Shown here one piece after another: positions 8,413 to 17,289 of a stretch of DNA of 64,000 nucleotides. The notes under the pieces were generated by a model. That model did not search any database. It was given only the letters and a program-made list of their open reading frames with translations, and had not been told where the DNA came from. The translations under genes and the position numbers were made by a program. Position 1 is the stretch's first letter. Every line of letters begins with the position of its first letter. The stretch lies in contig CAJUMS010000001.1 of assembly GCA_910587465.1 (NCBI GenBank), positions 69,651 through 133,650 of the forward strand. Direction: 5' to 3'. Source of the DNA: an uncultured Oscillospiraceae bacterium. Lineage in GTDB: Bacteria; Bacillota; Clostridia; Oscillospirales; Ruminococcaceae.

Positions 8413-8613
8413 ATGGCAGTCAAAGAAAACGATAACAAAGAAATAGTGGAAATGATACGTGAGGGGCTAAAGAAAAGCGGAGGATACTGTCCGTGTCGCC
8501 GCGAAAAAAATCCCGAGAACAAGTGTATCTGCGAGGAATTCAGGCGACAAATTGCCGATCCCGATTTTGAGGGCTTTTGTCACTGTATGCTGTATTATAA
8601 ATCTAAGGACTGA
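8413..8613 (+). CDS. Ferredoxin:thioredoxin reductase catalytic-subunit-like protein
   Basis: 66 residues. Three CxC motifs, CPC (26-28), CIC (38-40) and CHC (56-58), match the order of the Fe4S4 and redox-disulfide cysteines in the catalytic chain of ferredoxin:thioredoxin reductase (CPC, CPC, CHC), with Ile replacing the central Pro. In plants and cyanobacteria that enzyme passes electrons from ferredoxin to thioredoxin. No variable subunit is nearby, and the protein is shorter than the plant chain. Function in redox transfer is an inference. Confidence 0.7.
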   Translation: MAVKENDNKEIVEMIREGLKKSGGYCPCRREKNPENKCICEEFRRQIADPDFEGFCHCMLYYKSKD

Positions 8614-8630
8614 TTTTTTTTATTTTCCTC

Positions 8631-8661
8631 TTGACTTTGACACGATGTCATACGTTATAAT
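8631..8661 (+). promoter_or_regulatory. MerR-type promoter with operator dyad
   Basis: TTGACT (8631-8636) and TATAAT (8656-8661) are 19 bases apart, the long spacer typical of MerR-activated promoters. The dyad TGACA-CGA-TGTCA (8638-8650) fills the spacer. The same arrangement recurs at 9732. Confidence 0.85.
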
Positions 8662-8684
8662 TAAAGTCGGAAGGAGAGATGTAT

Positions 8685-9680
8685 ATGGAGCTTACAATAA
8701 GCCAAGTAACGCAAAGCCTTGACGTAACGCCGAGAATGCTGCGGTATTATGAGAAAATGGGGCTGATAACCCCGTTTCATAAGGACAACTATGCATATAG
8801 GTGCTATGACGAGGAGACCATAAAGCGCTTGCAGCTCATCATCGTTATGCGTAAACTGCGTATACCGTTAAAGAAGATCGCGGTGATATTGCAGGACAGC
8901 GGTCAGATGAAGACGCTGGAAATTCTCCGCGAGAGCGTTGAGGAGCTCGACGGTGAGATAAAGTCGCTCGAGACCGTCCGCAGCGCGCTGAATATGTTTA
9001 TATCACATCTTGACGAGGCGACACAGGCAAAGGCGCGGGTGTATCTGCTCGGCAACAATGTGCTTATGAAGGCAGTCGACGCTCTTTCTCTTCCTAAAAC
9101 GACTTTAAAGGAGAAAACAACAAGCCTTAGCGATCTGGACAGGGCTAACGAGAACCTTGACAAGCACCTGAATGTACGAATATTGATGCTGCCGCCGTTT
9201 ACCGTCGCGTCTAATCACGTTATCGGAGAAGACCCCGAAGAATCGGTCGGCGACCTTATTGATAAATTTATCCGTGACAGCAGGCTGTACGAGATCAAGC
9301 CGGATTCGCGGTATTTCGGTTTCAATCACCCAAACCCGGGAGTTCTCGAGGACGGTATCCACGGCTACGAGGTCTGGGTGACTATTCCCGACGATATGGA
9401 CGTTCCCGCGCCTATGACCAAGAAGAAATTTAGGGGCGGTCTGTATGCCGCAATGACTATTAAATTCCCCGAGTTTCAGCTCTGGTGCGAGCTCAACAGG
9501 TGGGTTTGGGAAAGCGCCGAGTATGAGGCGGATTACAGTGAGCTCGGTGCCGAAAATATGAACGGCTGTCTGGAGGAACATTTGAACTGGGTATACTCCT
9601 CGCATATGGGCTGGCCCGAAAACGGTATCGGAGGACAGCTTGATCTGCTGCTTCCGATAAAGAGGAGAGAAAAAAGATAA
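8685..9680 (+). CDS. MerR-family activator with GyrI-like effector domain
   Basis: 331 residues. Residues 1-70 form a MerR winged helix (TISQVTQSLDVTPRMLRYYEKMGLI). A coiled dimer helix follows to about 115, and residues 160-330 are a GyrI-like ligand-binding domain, as in BmrR. Such regulators bind dyads in 19-bp-spacer promoters and unwind them when a lipophilic or cationic ligand binds. Its own promoter has that form, so autoregulation is likely. The ATG at 8685 is chosen because AAGGAG is 8 bases upstream; an ATG at 8679 is too close. The effector domain is duplicated as the next gene. Confidence 0.9.
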   Translation: MELTISQVTQSLDVTPRMLRYYEKMGLITPFHKDNYAYRCYDEETIKRLQLIIVMRKLRIPLKKIAVILQDSGQMKTLEILRESVEELDGEIKSLETVRSALNMFISHLDEATQAKARVYLLGNNVLMKAVDALSLPKTTLKEKTTSLSDLDRANENLDKHLNVRILMLPPFTVASNHVIGEDPEESVGDLIDKFIRDSRLYEIKPDSRYFGFNHPNPGVLEDGIHGYEVWVTIPDDMDVPAPMTKKKFRGGLYAAMTIKFPEFQLWCELNRWVWESAEYEADYSELGAENMNGCLEEHLNWVYSSHMGWPENGIGGQLDLLLPIKRREKR

Positions 9681-9686
9681 TAATTT

Positions 9687-9718
9687 AAAGGTAAGCGTCC
9701 GGCGCTTGCCTTTTATTT
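9687..9718 (+). terminator. Terminator of the MerR gene
   Basis: An 11-bp stem (9687-9697 with 9703-9713, one G-T pair) and a TCCGG loop, followed by TTTTATTTTTT-like sequence. Confidence 0.8.
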
Positions 9719-9731
9719 TTTCGCAAAGCAC

Positions 9732-9762
9732 TTGACTTTGACACGGTGTCATACATTATAAT
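9732..9762 (+). promoter_or_regulatory. Second MerR-type promoter with the same dyad
   Basis: TTGACT (9732-9737), a 19-base spacer and TATAAT (9757-9762), with TGACA-CGG-TGTCA in the spacer. It is nearly identical to 8631-8661, so the upstream MerR protein probably controls both. Confidence 0.85.
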
Positions 9763-9813
9763 GAACGGAGACAGAGCCATTCTGCCGAATAACATATCAA
9801 AGGAGAACGAAAA

Positions 9814-10395
9814 TTGAGCGATATCAGCAATGAGCTTAACGTAAGAATAGTACTGCTGCCGCCCATGACGGTCGCGTCCTATCACTGCATCGGCGACGAT
9901 CCCGAGGAAGAGGTTTTTGGCGTGATGACCGACTTTGCGCAGAAGATACGTCTTTATGAGATCAAGCCCGATGCGAGAATGTTCGGCTTTAACCGTCCCA
10001 ACCCGGGAGTGCTTGAGAACGGAGCACACGGCTATGAGGTATGGGTCACGATACCCGAGGATATGGAGCTTCCCGAGCCGCTTGTCAAAAAGCACTATGC
10101 CGGCGGGAGACTGTACGCGGTGCTTTCTATTCGCTTTCCCGAGTTTCAGCTTTGGGGAGACCTGATAAATTGGGTCAACAACAGCGAGCAGTACGAAACG
10201 GACTATACCGAAGAGGAGCTTGCGGGACAAATAGGCGGCTTCGAGGAAGAGCTTAACTGGGCTTACGGCGCGCTCAACGGTTGGCCGGAGGAGACAAGCG
10301 GGCAGATAGATATAATGGTTCCGATAAAAAAGATAAATAATGCCCCCGAAAAAATCGGGGGCATTATCGTATTATTTAACCAAGCCTGCTCATGA
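9814..10395 (+). CDS. Stand-alone GyrI-like effector-binding protein
   Basis: 193 residues, starting at a TTG behind AAAGGAG. The whole protein aligns with the ligand-binding half of the preceding MerR protein: shared blocks include YEIKPDAR/YEIKPDSR, NPGVLE, HGYEVWVTIP and FPEFQLW. It has no DNA-binding domain, so it may sequester the inducer or neutralise it, as proposed for GyrI-like proteins. After the expected end (VPIKK) the frame continues through a terminator hairpin and stops inside the convergent epimerase gene, so the native stop seems to have been lost. Confidence 0.8.
   Translation: MSDISNELNVRIVLLPPMTVASYHCIGDDPEEEVFGVMTDFAQKIRLYEIKPDARMFGFNRPNPGVLENGAHGYEVWVTIPEDMELPEPLVKKHYAGGRLYAVLSIRFPEFQLWGDLINWVNNSEQYETDYTEEELAGQIGGFEEELNWAYGALNGWPEETSGQIDIMVPIKKINNAPEKIGGIIVLFNQACS
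10337..10367 (+). terminator. Bidirectional terminator between convergent genes
   Basis: A 13-bp stem (10337-10349 with 10355-10367) and an A5 loop. It serves the effector-domain gene and, on the other strand, the epimerase. It lies inside the reading frame of the former. Confidence 0.8.
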
Positions 10396-11545
10396 CCTCA
10401 AGACACATTCTTCCGTTGTGATACGGGCACTTCCATGGGTCAACTATGTTGTTTTTCGGGTCGGGTTTTCCGTTATCGTCGAGAGACCACTGCCACTCGC
10501 CGCCCGTCCGCTTGTCGGAGATGTTGTTCCTGATAAAGCTCCAGATGTTTTCCGCAAGTGTGAGATAGTCTCCGTAGCCGCGCTGATGTGCATTCAGAAA
10601 ACCGACGACGCTCTCCGCCTGCACCCACCAGATGCGCTGACGATTGACAACGCCCTTATCGCACTCGTTGAGCAGCGAGCCGCTGTCCTTATCGTAGGCG
10701 ATTTTTGCGATCTTCGCGGCGATACGGCTGTTCATATCGCGGAACTTTTTCGCGAATTCCTCATCGCCGATAACGTCAGCGGCGCGGTCAATGAGCCATG
10801 CCGCCTCGATATCGTGACCGTAGCTGTACACGTCACCGATCTCGTTCATATTCTTGTCGAAAAACACCATGAGCTTGTCGCCGTTCTTGTCAAATATCTT
10901 ATCGTAGGTGACGTTCATCTGAAACTTCAGCCGCTCAAGGACTTTCTCGTTCTTGTCCGCGAGATACAGCTCGGTGTACGCCTCCATAAGGTGGAGCGTG
11001 GTGTTCATGGTCTTGTCCGCCATTAAGCCGTTCTCGGAAAGCTCATCGTTGGCGAGCTCATTTTTAAGGTCACGGGAGAGCTTTTCGCGATAGGCGATAT
11101 CGTCCGCATGGTTATTCTCTATCAAATCAAACACCTTATACGCGATATCAAGCGCGTTTTTATCTCCGCACGCGCGGTAATAGCTCGCCAAAGCGTAGAT
11201 AAAAAACGCCTGACAGTAGCTGTGTTTCATATCGTCGGATGGGGTGCCGTCGTAATTCATCATCCAGTAAACGCCGCCGTACTCCTTGTCATAGCACTTT
11301 TCTGTGAGGAACTCATAGGCGTGCTGTGCGTTGTCGAGCAGCGCGGGGTCTTTAAGCGCCATATACGCGTTGGAGTAGAACCACAATATGCGCGAGTGGA
11401 GAATTACGCCCTTTTCGGATTTCTTGTTCACGTTCAGGGCGCTGTCGACCTCTCCGTACCAGCCGCCGAATTCGTCGTCACGCAGATTATTCCAGAAAGG
11501 GATAATGTGATCCGTAAGCTCGCTTTTTATTTCGTCTAACATCAT
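10376..11545 (-). CDS. ce: Cellobiose 2-epimerase
   Basis: 389 residues, an (alpha/alpha)6-barrel enzyme of the N-acylglucosamine 2-epimerase family. The conserved histidines His185 (TTLHLMEAY), His244 (SYGHDIEAAW) and His376 (CPYHNGRM), and Trp-rich blocks such as RIWWVQAE, fit cellobiose 2-epimerase, which converts the reducing glucose of cellobiose to mannose. The length equals that recalled for the Ruminococcus albus enzyme. In gut bacteria it links cello- and manno-oligosaccharide breakdown through mannosylglucose phosphorylase, but no such gene is nearby. Two Met codons open the gene; the first follows GAAAGGA. Confidence 0.88.
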   Translation of the reverse strand: MMLDEIKSELTDHIIPFWNNLRDDEFGGWYGEVDSALNVNKKSEKGVILHSRILWFYSNAYMALKDPALLDNAQHAYEFLTEKCYDKEYGGVYWMMNYDGTPSDDMKHSYCQAFFIYALASYYRACGDKNALDIAYKVFDLIENNHADDIAYREKLSRDLKNELANDELSENGLMADKTMNTTLHLMEAYTELYLADKNEKVLERLKFQMNVTYDKIFDKNGDKLMVFFDKNMNEIGDVYSYGHDIEAAWLIDRAADVIGDEEFAKKFRDMNSRIAAKIAKIAYDKDSGSLLNECDKGVVNRQRIWWVQAESVVGFLNAHQRGYGDYLTLAENIWSFIRNNISDKRTGGEWQWSLDDNGKPDPKNNIVDPWKCPYHNGRMCLEVMSRLG

Positions 11546-11573
11546 TTGCTGTCTGTCCTTTCGTTACTTAAGT

Positions 11574-11598
11574 TTTCCCCGCTTAATAAGCGGGGAAA
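11574..11598 (-). terminator. Hairpin between secA and the epimerase
   Basis: An 11-bp stem with a 3-base loop. The T-run on the minus strand is weak, so it may attenuate rather than end secA transcription. Confidence 0.5.
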
Positions 11599-11605
11599 TA
11601 TTTTA

Positions 11606-14290
11606 TTACTTCTTGCCCTTCTTTTTCTTTTCGGCGCGTTTTTCACTTCTGTACGGCGTCTGAGGTCCGCCCGCATTGGGAGCATCGGGGCGCATTACCT
11701 GCTCGCGCTGAATGGGTGCCTGCATACGCACGGGAATGGTGAGCACGAGCTTTACCGTTTCCTCGCGGATTGCCGCGATCATCTCATCGAACATCGCAAA
11801 TCCCTCGAAGCGGTACTCGTCAACGGGATTGCGCTGTGCGTAGCCGCGCAGACCGATACCGTTTTTCAGCTCGTCCATAGCGTCGATATGATCCGTCCAG
11901 TGACGATCTACCGTTTTCAGCAGGCACACGCGCTCGATCTCGCGCATGCTCTCGCTGCCGAGCTCCTTCTCGCGGAGCTTATACATAAGCTCGCCGCGTT
12001 TCTTGACAAGCTCGATAACGTCCTTCTGGGAAATATCGTTAAGATCGATAATATCATACCGCAGATCAGTATCCATAAGGTACAAATTCATATAATGAGA
12101 GCGCAGACCGTCCAGATTCCAGCCTTCGGCTACGGTATCCGAACAGTACATCTTTACCGTCTCCTCGATATCCTGGTTCATCATCTGCACAATGTTGTCA
12201 TGGATGTCCTCGCCGTCGAGAACTTTTCTTCTCTGAGAGTAAATCGTATGGCGCATACGCGACATAACGTCGTCGAAATCGAGTACATGCTTACGGATAG
12301 AGAAGTTATTGCCCTCTATCTTCATCTGTGCCGACTCGATAGCCTTGGACAGGAATCCTGCCTCGATAGGCACGTCCTCATCAAAGTTCATGGTCTCCAT
12401 AAGGCGCTGTACGCGTTCGCCGCCGAACAGACGCATAAGATCGTCCTCAAGCGAGATGTAGAAACAGCTCTCGCCGGGATCGCCCTGACGTCCCGCACGT
12501 CCGCGGAGCTGATTGTCGATACGTCTCGACTCGTGACGCTCCGTACCTATAATAAACAGACCGCCCGCATTACGCACTTCCTCCGCCTCGGGCTTGATAT
12601 TCTCCTCATACTTCGCGTTCAGCTCCTGATACTTTTGACGAGCTGCGATGATTTCCTCATCGTCGGTCTCTGCAAAGCCCGTCGCCTCCTGAATGAGCTT
12701 TTCGGAATAGTCGAGCTTGCGCATTTCGGCAAGCGCCAGATACTCCGCGTTACCGCCCAGCTTGATATCCGTACCGCGTCCCGCCATATTCGTCGCGATA
12801 GTTACCGCGTTCTTTTTGCCCGCCTGCGCGACGATCTCCGCCTCGCGCTCGTGGTTCTTCGCGTTAAGCACCTCGTGCTTGATACCGCGCGCCTTGAGGA
12901 GCTTTGAAAGCTGCTCGGACTTCTCGATAGTCACCGTGCCGACAAGCACAGGCTGACCCTTTTTATGACATTCCTCCACCTGATCGCATACGGCTTTCAG
13001 CTTACCGTGGACATTCTTGTATATCTTATCGTGGTTATCTATACGGATAACGGGCTTGTTGGTGGGTATCTCGATAACATCAAGCGAGTATATCTGTCTG
13101 AACTCGTCCTCCTCGGTCATTGCCGTACCCGTCATACCCGACAGCTTGTTATAGAGACGGAAGAAATTCTGGAACGTAATAGTCGCGAGCGTCTTGCTCT
13201 CGTGGTTTACCTTTACGCCCTCCTTAGCCTCGATAGCCTGGTGTAAGCCCTGATTGTAGCGGCGGCCAAACATCAAACGGCCCGTGAACTCATCAACAAT
13301 GACTATCTCGCCGTCGCGGATAACGTAGTCTACGTCAAGCTTCATAATACCGTTCGCGCGGATAGCCTGGTTGATATGGTGGAGCAGCGTCATATTCTCG
13401 GGATCCATAAGGTTCTCGACGTTGAAGTACTTCTCCGCCTTGGCAACGCCCGAAGGCAGAAGGTTACAGGTCTTTTCCTTTTCGTCGACAAGGTAGTCTC
13501 CGTCGAAGTTCTTGTCGTACTCCTCCTTGGTGTCTATCTCAACGACCTTGTCCATTTTGAGTGTTTTGGCAAATCTGTCCGCCTTTTCGTACAGATCGCT
13601 GGACTTTTCGCCCTGACCCGAGATTATAAGCGGTGTTCTCGCCTCGTCTATGAGAATAGAATCCACCTCGTCTACTATCGCGAAATTAGGCTCGCGCTGC
13701 ACGAGATCCTTCTTGTAAATACACATATTGTCGCGCAGATAGTCGAAGCCCAGCTCGTTGTTGGTAGCGTAGGTGATATCGCAGGCATACGCGGCGCGGC
13801 GCTGATCGTTGTTCAGTTCATGCGTAATAAGCCCGACTGTCAGCCCCATAAAACGGTGTACCTTAGCCATAAGCTCGCTGTCGCGCTTTGCAAGGTAGTC
13901 GTTGACCGTAACGATATGCACGCCCTTGCCCGTAAGCGCGTTAAGATAGGACGGCAGGCTTGCTACGAATGTCTTACCCTCGCCTGTTCTCATTTCGGCG
14001 ATACGTCCTTGGTGAAGGACGATGCCGCCTATGATCTGCACGGGATAGTGACGTATGCCGATAACGCGGTCGGATGCCTCGCGGCAAGCGGCAAACGCCT
14101 CGGGCAGGATATCGTCAAGAGTCTCGCCGTTGGCGAGACGCTCCTTCAGGATACCCGTCTGAGATTTAAGCTCATTGTCGGACATCGCCTTGTACTTGTC
14201 CTCAAGGTCGAGAACCGCCTGCTTTATCGGCTCGATACGCTTAAGCTCGCGTGAAGAATAAGTTCCGAAGATAGATTTGATAATTCCCAT
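11606..14290 (-). CDS. secA: Preprotein translocase ATPase SecA
   Basis: 894 residues. Motor motifs are clear: EMRTGEGKTFVA (Walker A), a DEVDSILIDEARTPL block (DEAD-like box) and GRAGRQGDPG. The preprotein-crosslinking and helical scaffold domains follow. SecA pushes unfolded preproteins through SecYEG. The C-terminus is a lysine-rich tail (EKRAEKKKKGKK) without the Cys-rich zinc-binding motif found in many SecAs. A consensus promoter lies about 80 bases upstream. The gene is monocistronic or followed, after a weak hairpin, by the epimerase. Confidence 0.97.
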   Translation of the reverse strand: MGIIKSIFGTYSSRELKRIEPIKQAVLDLEDKYKAMSDNELKSQTGILKERLANGETLDDILPEAFAACREASDRVIGIRHYPVQIIGGIVLHQGRIAEMRTGEGKTFVASLPSYLNALTGKGVHIVTVNDYLAKRDSELMAKVHRFMGLTVGLITHELNNDQRRAAYACDITYATNNELGFDYLRDNMCIYKKDLVQREPNFAIVDEVDSILIDEARTPLIISGQGEKSSDLYEKADRFAKTLKMDKVVEIDTKEEYDKNFDGDYLVDEKEKTCNLLPSGVAKAEKYFNVENLMDPENMTLLHHINQAIRANGIMKLDVDYVIRDGEIVIVDEFTGRLMFGRRYNQGLHQAIEAKEGVKVNHESKTLATITFQNFFRLYNKLSGMTGTAMTEEDEFRQIYSLDVIEIPTNKPVIRIDNHDKIYKNVHGKLKAVCDQVEECHKKGQPVLVGTVTIEKSEQLSKLLKARGIKHEVLNAKNHEREAEIVAQAGKKNAVTIATNMAGRGTDIKLGGNAEYLALAEMRKLDYSEKLIQEATGFAETDDEEIIAARQKYQELNAKYEENIKPEAEEVRNAGGLFIIGTERHESRRIDNQLRGRAGRQGDPGESCFYISLEDDLMRLFGGERVQRLMETMNFDEDVPIEAGFLSKAIESAQMKIEGNNFSIRKHVLDFDDVMSRMRHTIYSQRRKVLDGEDIHDNIVQMMNQDIEETVKMYCSDTVAEGWNLDGLRSHYMNLYLMDTDLRYDIIDLNDISQKDVIELVKKRGELMYKLREKELGSESMREIERVCLLKTVDRHWTDHIDAMDELKNGIGLRGYAQRNPVDEYRFEGFAMFDEMIAAIREETVKLVLTIPVRMQAPIQREQVMRPDAPNAGGPQTPYRSEKRAEKKKKGKK

Positions 14291-14368
14291 ATTTTACCTT
14301 TCCTTTGTTGAGAGGGCTTGCGGCACTCCCCTGTACACATAAAAAGTATAAACAAATATACAATTTAT

Positions 14369-14397
14369 ATTATACACCCAAAACACGGTTTTGTCAA
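14369..14397 (-). promoter_or_regulatory. Sigma-A promoter of secA
   Basis: On the minus strand TTGACA (14397-14392) and TATAAT (14374-14369), 17-base spacer. Confidence 0.85.
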
Positions 14398-14524
14398 TAG
14401 TAATAAATAAAGAAAGAAAGAGGGAGCGATTTTTTTCGCGCAAAAAATATTTTTGCAACCTTTTTGACCGCTCAATCGTGTTATCGGTGAAAGGCTTTTT
14501 TTAACACGTTTTTGGAGGACGACT

Positions 14525-17044
14525 ATGAAAAACAGAAATTTTTTCGCGCGGATATCCGCAGCGGCGCTATGTATGAGTTTGTTGCTGACGGGTTGCGACA
14601 ATAGCGGCAGCGATAGCTCTCCCGACAGCAGTGTGAGCGGTTCGGGAGGCACGAGCACGAAAACCGACTCCTCGGGCGGCAATTCCGTACCTATGCCGAG
14701 CTACGGGGCAACGGTCTCCGTGGAGGACATAAAGAACGCCTACGGCTCGACGGACAACGATATTATGCCGCTGTACAATATCGACCCGACAGAGAGCTTT
14801 GACTTCGACTTCGCGGTAAGCTGGGACGACCTTATCGGCGTAAACGCTCGTGATATGGTATCGGTACACACCGACCCGCGCTGTCTGCCCGAAAGCGAGA
14901 TCTACGCCTACGGCACCATGGACTATACCGAAAACGGCGGAACGCGCGTCAACATCGCCCCGATAAGCGGGCCTCTCGCAACCGGCGCGGAGACCGACGA
15001 TATGCTTGAAAACGGCGTTGAGACATGGGGCAACGCTTCGATCTACTACATCGCGGTGCGTTATGACAGCGAAGCCGAAACGCCGACCAAGCTCGACGAG
15101 CCGAAAATTATCCCGTTTACAGTCAAGCATGAGCTGCCCGTGCCTACGCTTAAGGGCGTTGTAGACCCTGCAGGGCGGTTTAAGCTCGTATGGGAGTCCG
15201 TTGAGGGAGCGGACAGCTACAACGTGTACACCTACGGCAACACCGATATCAACCGCACGGGAGAGACAAACGAGCCTGTGGCGGGAGCGGAAAAGGCGTA
15301 TGACGTAAACGGTGACTGTTATCTCCTCAAGGACGCGAACACAACCGAAACGGAGTTCGACAACTTCGCGGGAGCGGGTCACGGTCTCGCGGTGCATGAG
15401 CGCTCCGTGACGGGCGAGCAGTACGTTCTCGGGCAAAATTACAGCGTGAACGGCTCGTATTTCGTGACCGCCGTTTTCGGCGACAAGGAGAGTGCGCTGT
15501 CCAATATCGTGAACACCTCCGACCTTATCCTGCCGTTCAGACCGATCGACGAGGACGATATTATGATGGAGCGCTACGAGGACGAGGCTTTGCTGCCGAA
15601 AACCATGCGCGTGCTGAACATAGACGGTTCGGTCACCGAGAGGGGTATAACCTATTCGTTCCTGTGGGGAAAATCCTATCTCGCGGAAGATGAGGACTTG
15701 GATATCGACACGAGAATTCCCGAGTATCAATACACAGTGGAGGGCACGGCGATATCGGGATTTGTCACCATGGCACAGGAAAACCGCATGGATTTCTACG
15801 CCGACAAGCAAAACGGCGAGGCTCCGACAGGGCATATCGGCACGGGGAACAGCACCTCCGTCAAGTCCGATCCCGACAACGATACCGAATTCAATCCGAC
15901 TGCGGACGTTCCCACCATAATTGAACCCGAGGGGGAAGTATCCGCACCCGACGACGGTAGCCAAACCCTTATAGAGCGACAGACTGCAAATACCGAAAAG
16001 CACCTAGAAAACGGAAACGCGGCAGCTGTCAAGAACTCGGAATATCCCGCTTTTGCGGACAGCGTCGAGGAAGAGTGGCTGGCAAGAAACCTGATCGCGG
16101 GCAATGAGGCTATCCCGCTTGAGGCATTTCCGAGCATGCAAATATATGAAAATCTTGCCGACGTTTTCCAGAAAGTCTACTATCAGAACCCGTATGTGCT
16201 CGGCGTTACCTCTTACAAATACGATTACGCCGCGCTCACGCTGAACGTCAGGTACTGCTACACCAAGGACGAGATCGCGCGGCGGCAGGCGGAACTGTTC
16301 TCGGCGGCAAATGAGATAATCGGCACTGCCGTAAGCTCCGATATGTCGGACGGAGAGAAATGCAGCGCGCTGTATAACTACTTTAATGCGAACACGGCCT
16401 ATGATGACGAGGCAGTTGAGGAGGCGGAGCGGAATAACTACACCAAAGGCGAGGACTGGAAAGACGCAGAGGACGCGTTCAACGCCTATGGCATTATCGT
16501 AAATAAAAAGGGCGTGTGCCAGTCATATGCGCTGTCATATAAGCTGCTGTGTTATCTGTGCGGCGTTGAAGCAAAGGTCATTACGGGTTATCTCAACAAT
16601 ATCCTCCCGCACGCGTGGAACGCAATAAAGCTCGACGGAGAGTGGTATCAGACCGACTGCACCAACAACGAGACCAACTGCGGAATACCGTTCTTCCTCT
16701 ACGAGGCGGGCGAGGACGATCTGGAAATGACGGGATACACCGAGGATAAGATGTATGAGCTAGATCTCGCGGTCGGACGGTATGCAGTGGCGGATTCCGA
16801 CAGGGAGTACTACGAAACGAACGGTCTCTGCGCCGCAAACGCGGACGAATACAAGACCGTGCTTGCCGCGTGTCTCGATAACCCCTCCGAGGTAATCGCG
16901 ATACGCTATACGGGCGGATATATCCCGCAGGACGAGATAGTCAAGGCGGTCGTCGAAGTCTACAATATGAAGGGCATGGAGAATAGGCTCGAGATGCTCG
17001 GGCTTGGGGTGTCAAACAGTTTCATCCTGCTTATAAACAAGTGA
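14525..17044 (+). CDS. Lipoprotein with transglutaminase-like protease domain
   Basis: 839 residues. The signal peptide ends in the lipobox LLTGC (Cys24), followed by a Ser/Gly-rich linker, so the protein is anchored outside the membrane. The middle contains fibronectin-III-like stretches (VWESVEGADSYNVYTYG). The C-terminal third is a transglutaminase/protease-like domain with a full triad: Cys665 (KGVCQSYA), His696 (LPHAWN) and Asp711 (YQTDC). Related clostridial proteins act on the cell surface, probably on peptides or wall proteins; the substrate is unknown. GGAGG precedes the ATG. The gene is closed by the hairpin at 17057. Confidence 0.82.
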   Translation: MKNRNFFARISAAALCMSLLLTGCDNSGSDSSPDSSVSGSGGTSTKTDSSGGNSVPMPSYGATVSVEDIKNAYGSTDNDIMPLYNIDPTESFDFDFAVSWDDLIGVNARDMVSVHTDPRCLPESEIYAYGTMDYTENGGTRVNIAPISGPLATGAETDDMLENGVETWGNASIYYIAVRYDSEAETPTKLDEPKIIPFTVKHELPVPTLKGVVDPAGRFKLVWESVEGADSYNVYTYGNTDINRTGETNEPVAGAEKAYDVNGDCYLLKDANTTETEFDNFAGAGHGLAVHERSVTGEQYVLGQNYSVNGSYFVTAVFGDKESALSNIVNTSDLILPFRPIDEDDIMMERYEDEALLPKTMRVLNIDGSVTERGITYSFLWGKSYLAEDEDLDIDTRIPEYQYTVEGTAISGFVTMAQENRMDFYADKQNGEAPTGHIGTGNSTSVKSDPDNDTEFNPTADVPTIIEPEGEVSAPDDGSQTLIERQTANTEKHLENGNAAAVKNSEYPAFADSVEEEWLARNLIAGNEAIPLEAFPSMQIYENLADVFQKVYYQNPYVLGVTSYKYDYAALTLNVRYCYTKDEIARRQAELFSAANEIIGTAVSSDMSDGEKCSALYNYFNANTAYDDEAVEEAERNNYTKGEDWKDAEDAFNAYGIIVNKKGVCQSYALSYKLLCYLCGVEAKVITGYLNNILPHAWNAIKLDGEWYQTDCTNNETNCGIPFFLYEAGEDDLEMTGYTEDKMYELDLAVGRYAVADSDREYYETNGLCAANADEYKTVLAACLDNPSEVIAIRYTGGYIPQDEIVKAVVEVYNMKGMENRLEMLGLGVSNSFILLINK

Positions 17045-17056
17045 TTTTAAGTTAAT

Positions 17057-17086
17057 AAAGGGCGAAACGTAAAAGTCTCGCCCTTT
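17057..17086 (+). terminator. Terminator of the transglutaminase-like gene
   Basis: The 9-bp stem AAAGGGCGA / TCGCCCTTT is followed by TT; 13 bases after the stop. Confidence 0.75.
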
Positions 17087-17200
17087 TGCCGTAAAATGTA
17101 ATTTTTTCCGAATCTGCGCCAATTCAGTATATATCGCGCATTTCGTACAACCGCCAAAATTACCTTTCTTTTTTTGTTAAATTTCACCTATCGTCTCTTA

Positions 17201-17229
17201 TTGACAAGAACGCGATATTTTGCTATAAT
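17201..17229 (+). promoter_or_regulatory. Sigma-A promoter of the chemoreceptor
   Basis: TTGACA (17201-17206), 17-base spacer, TATAAT (17224-17229). Confidence 0.85.
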
Positions 17230-17289
17230 ATAATTACATATTATGCCGAATTATCGACATTAACTATTTTCCGGAAAGGACTTGGGTTT

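Noticed and set aside
10340..11026. Long plus-strand ORF opposite the epimerase
   Set aside because: It is the antisense shadow of a well-supported enzyme gene, and has no ribosome site or recognisable domain.
11546..12907. 453-codon plus-strand ORF opposite secA
   Set aside because: It lies fully antisense to secA; its Leu/His/Arg-rich composition is that of a reverse-frame shadow.
14567..16003. 478-codon minus-strand ORF opposite the transglutaminase-like lipoprotein
   Set aside because: The plus-strand gene has a lipobox and a full catalytic triad; the antisense frame has no domain features.
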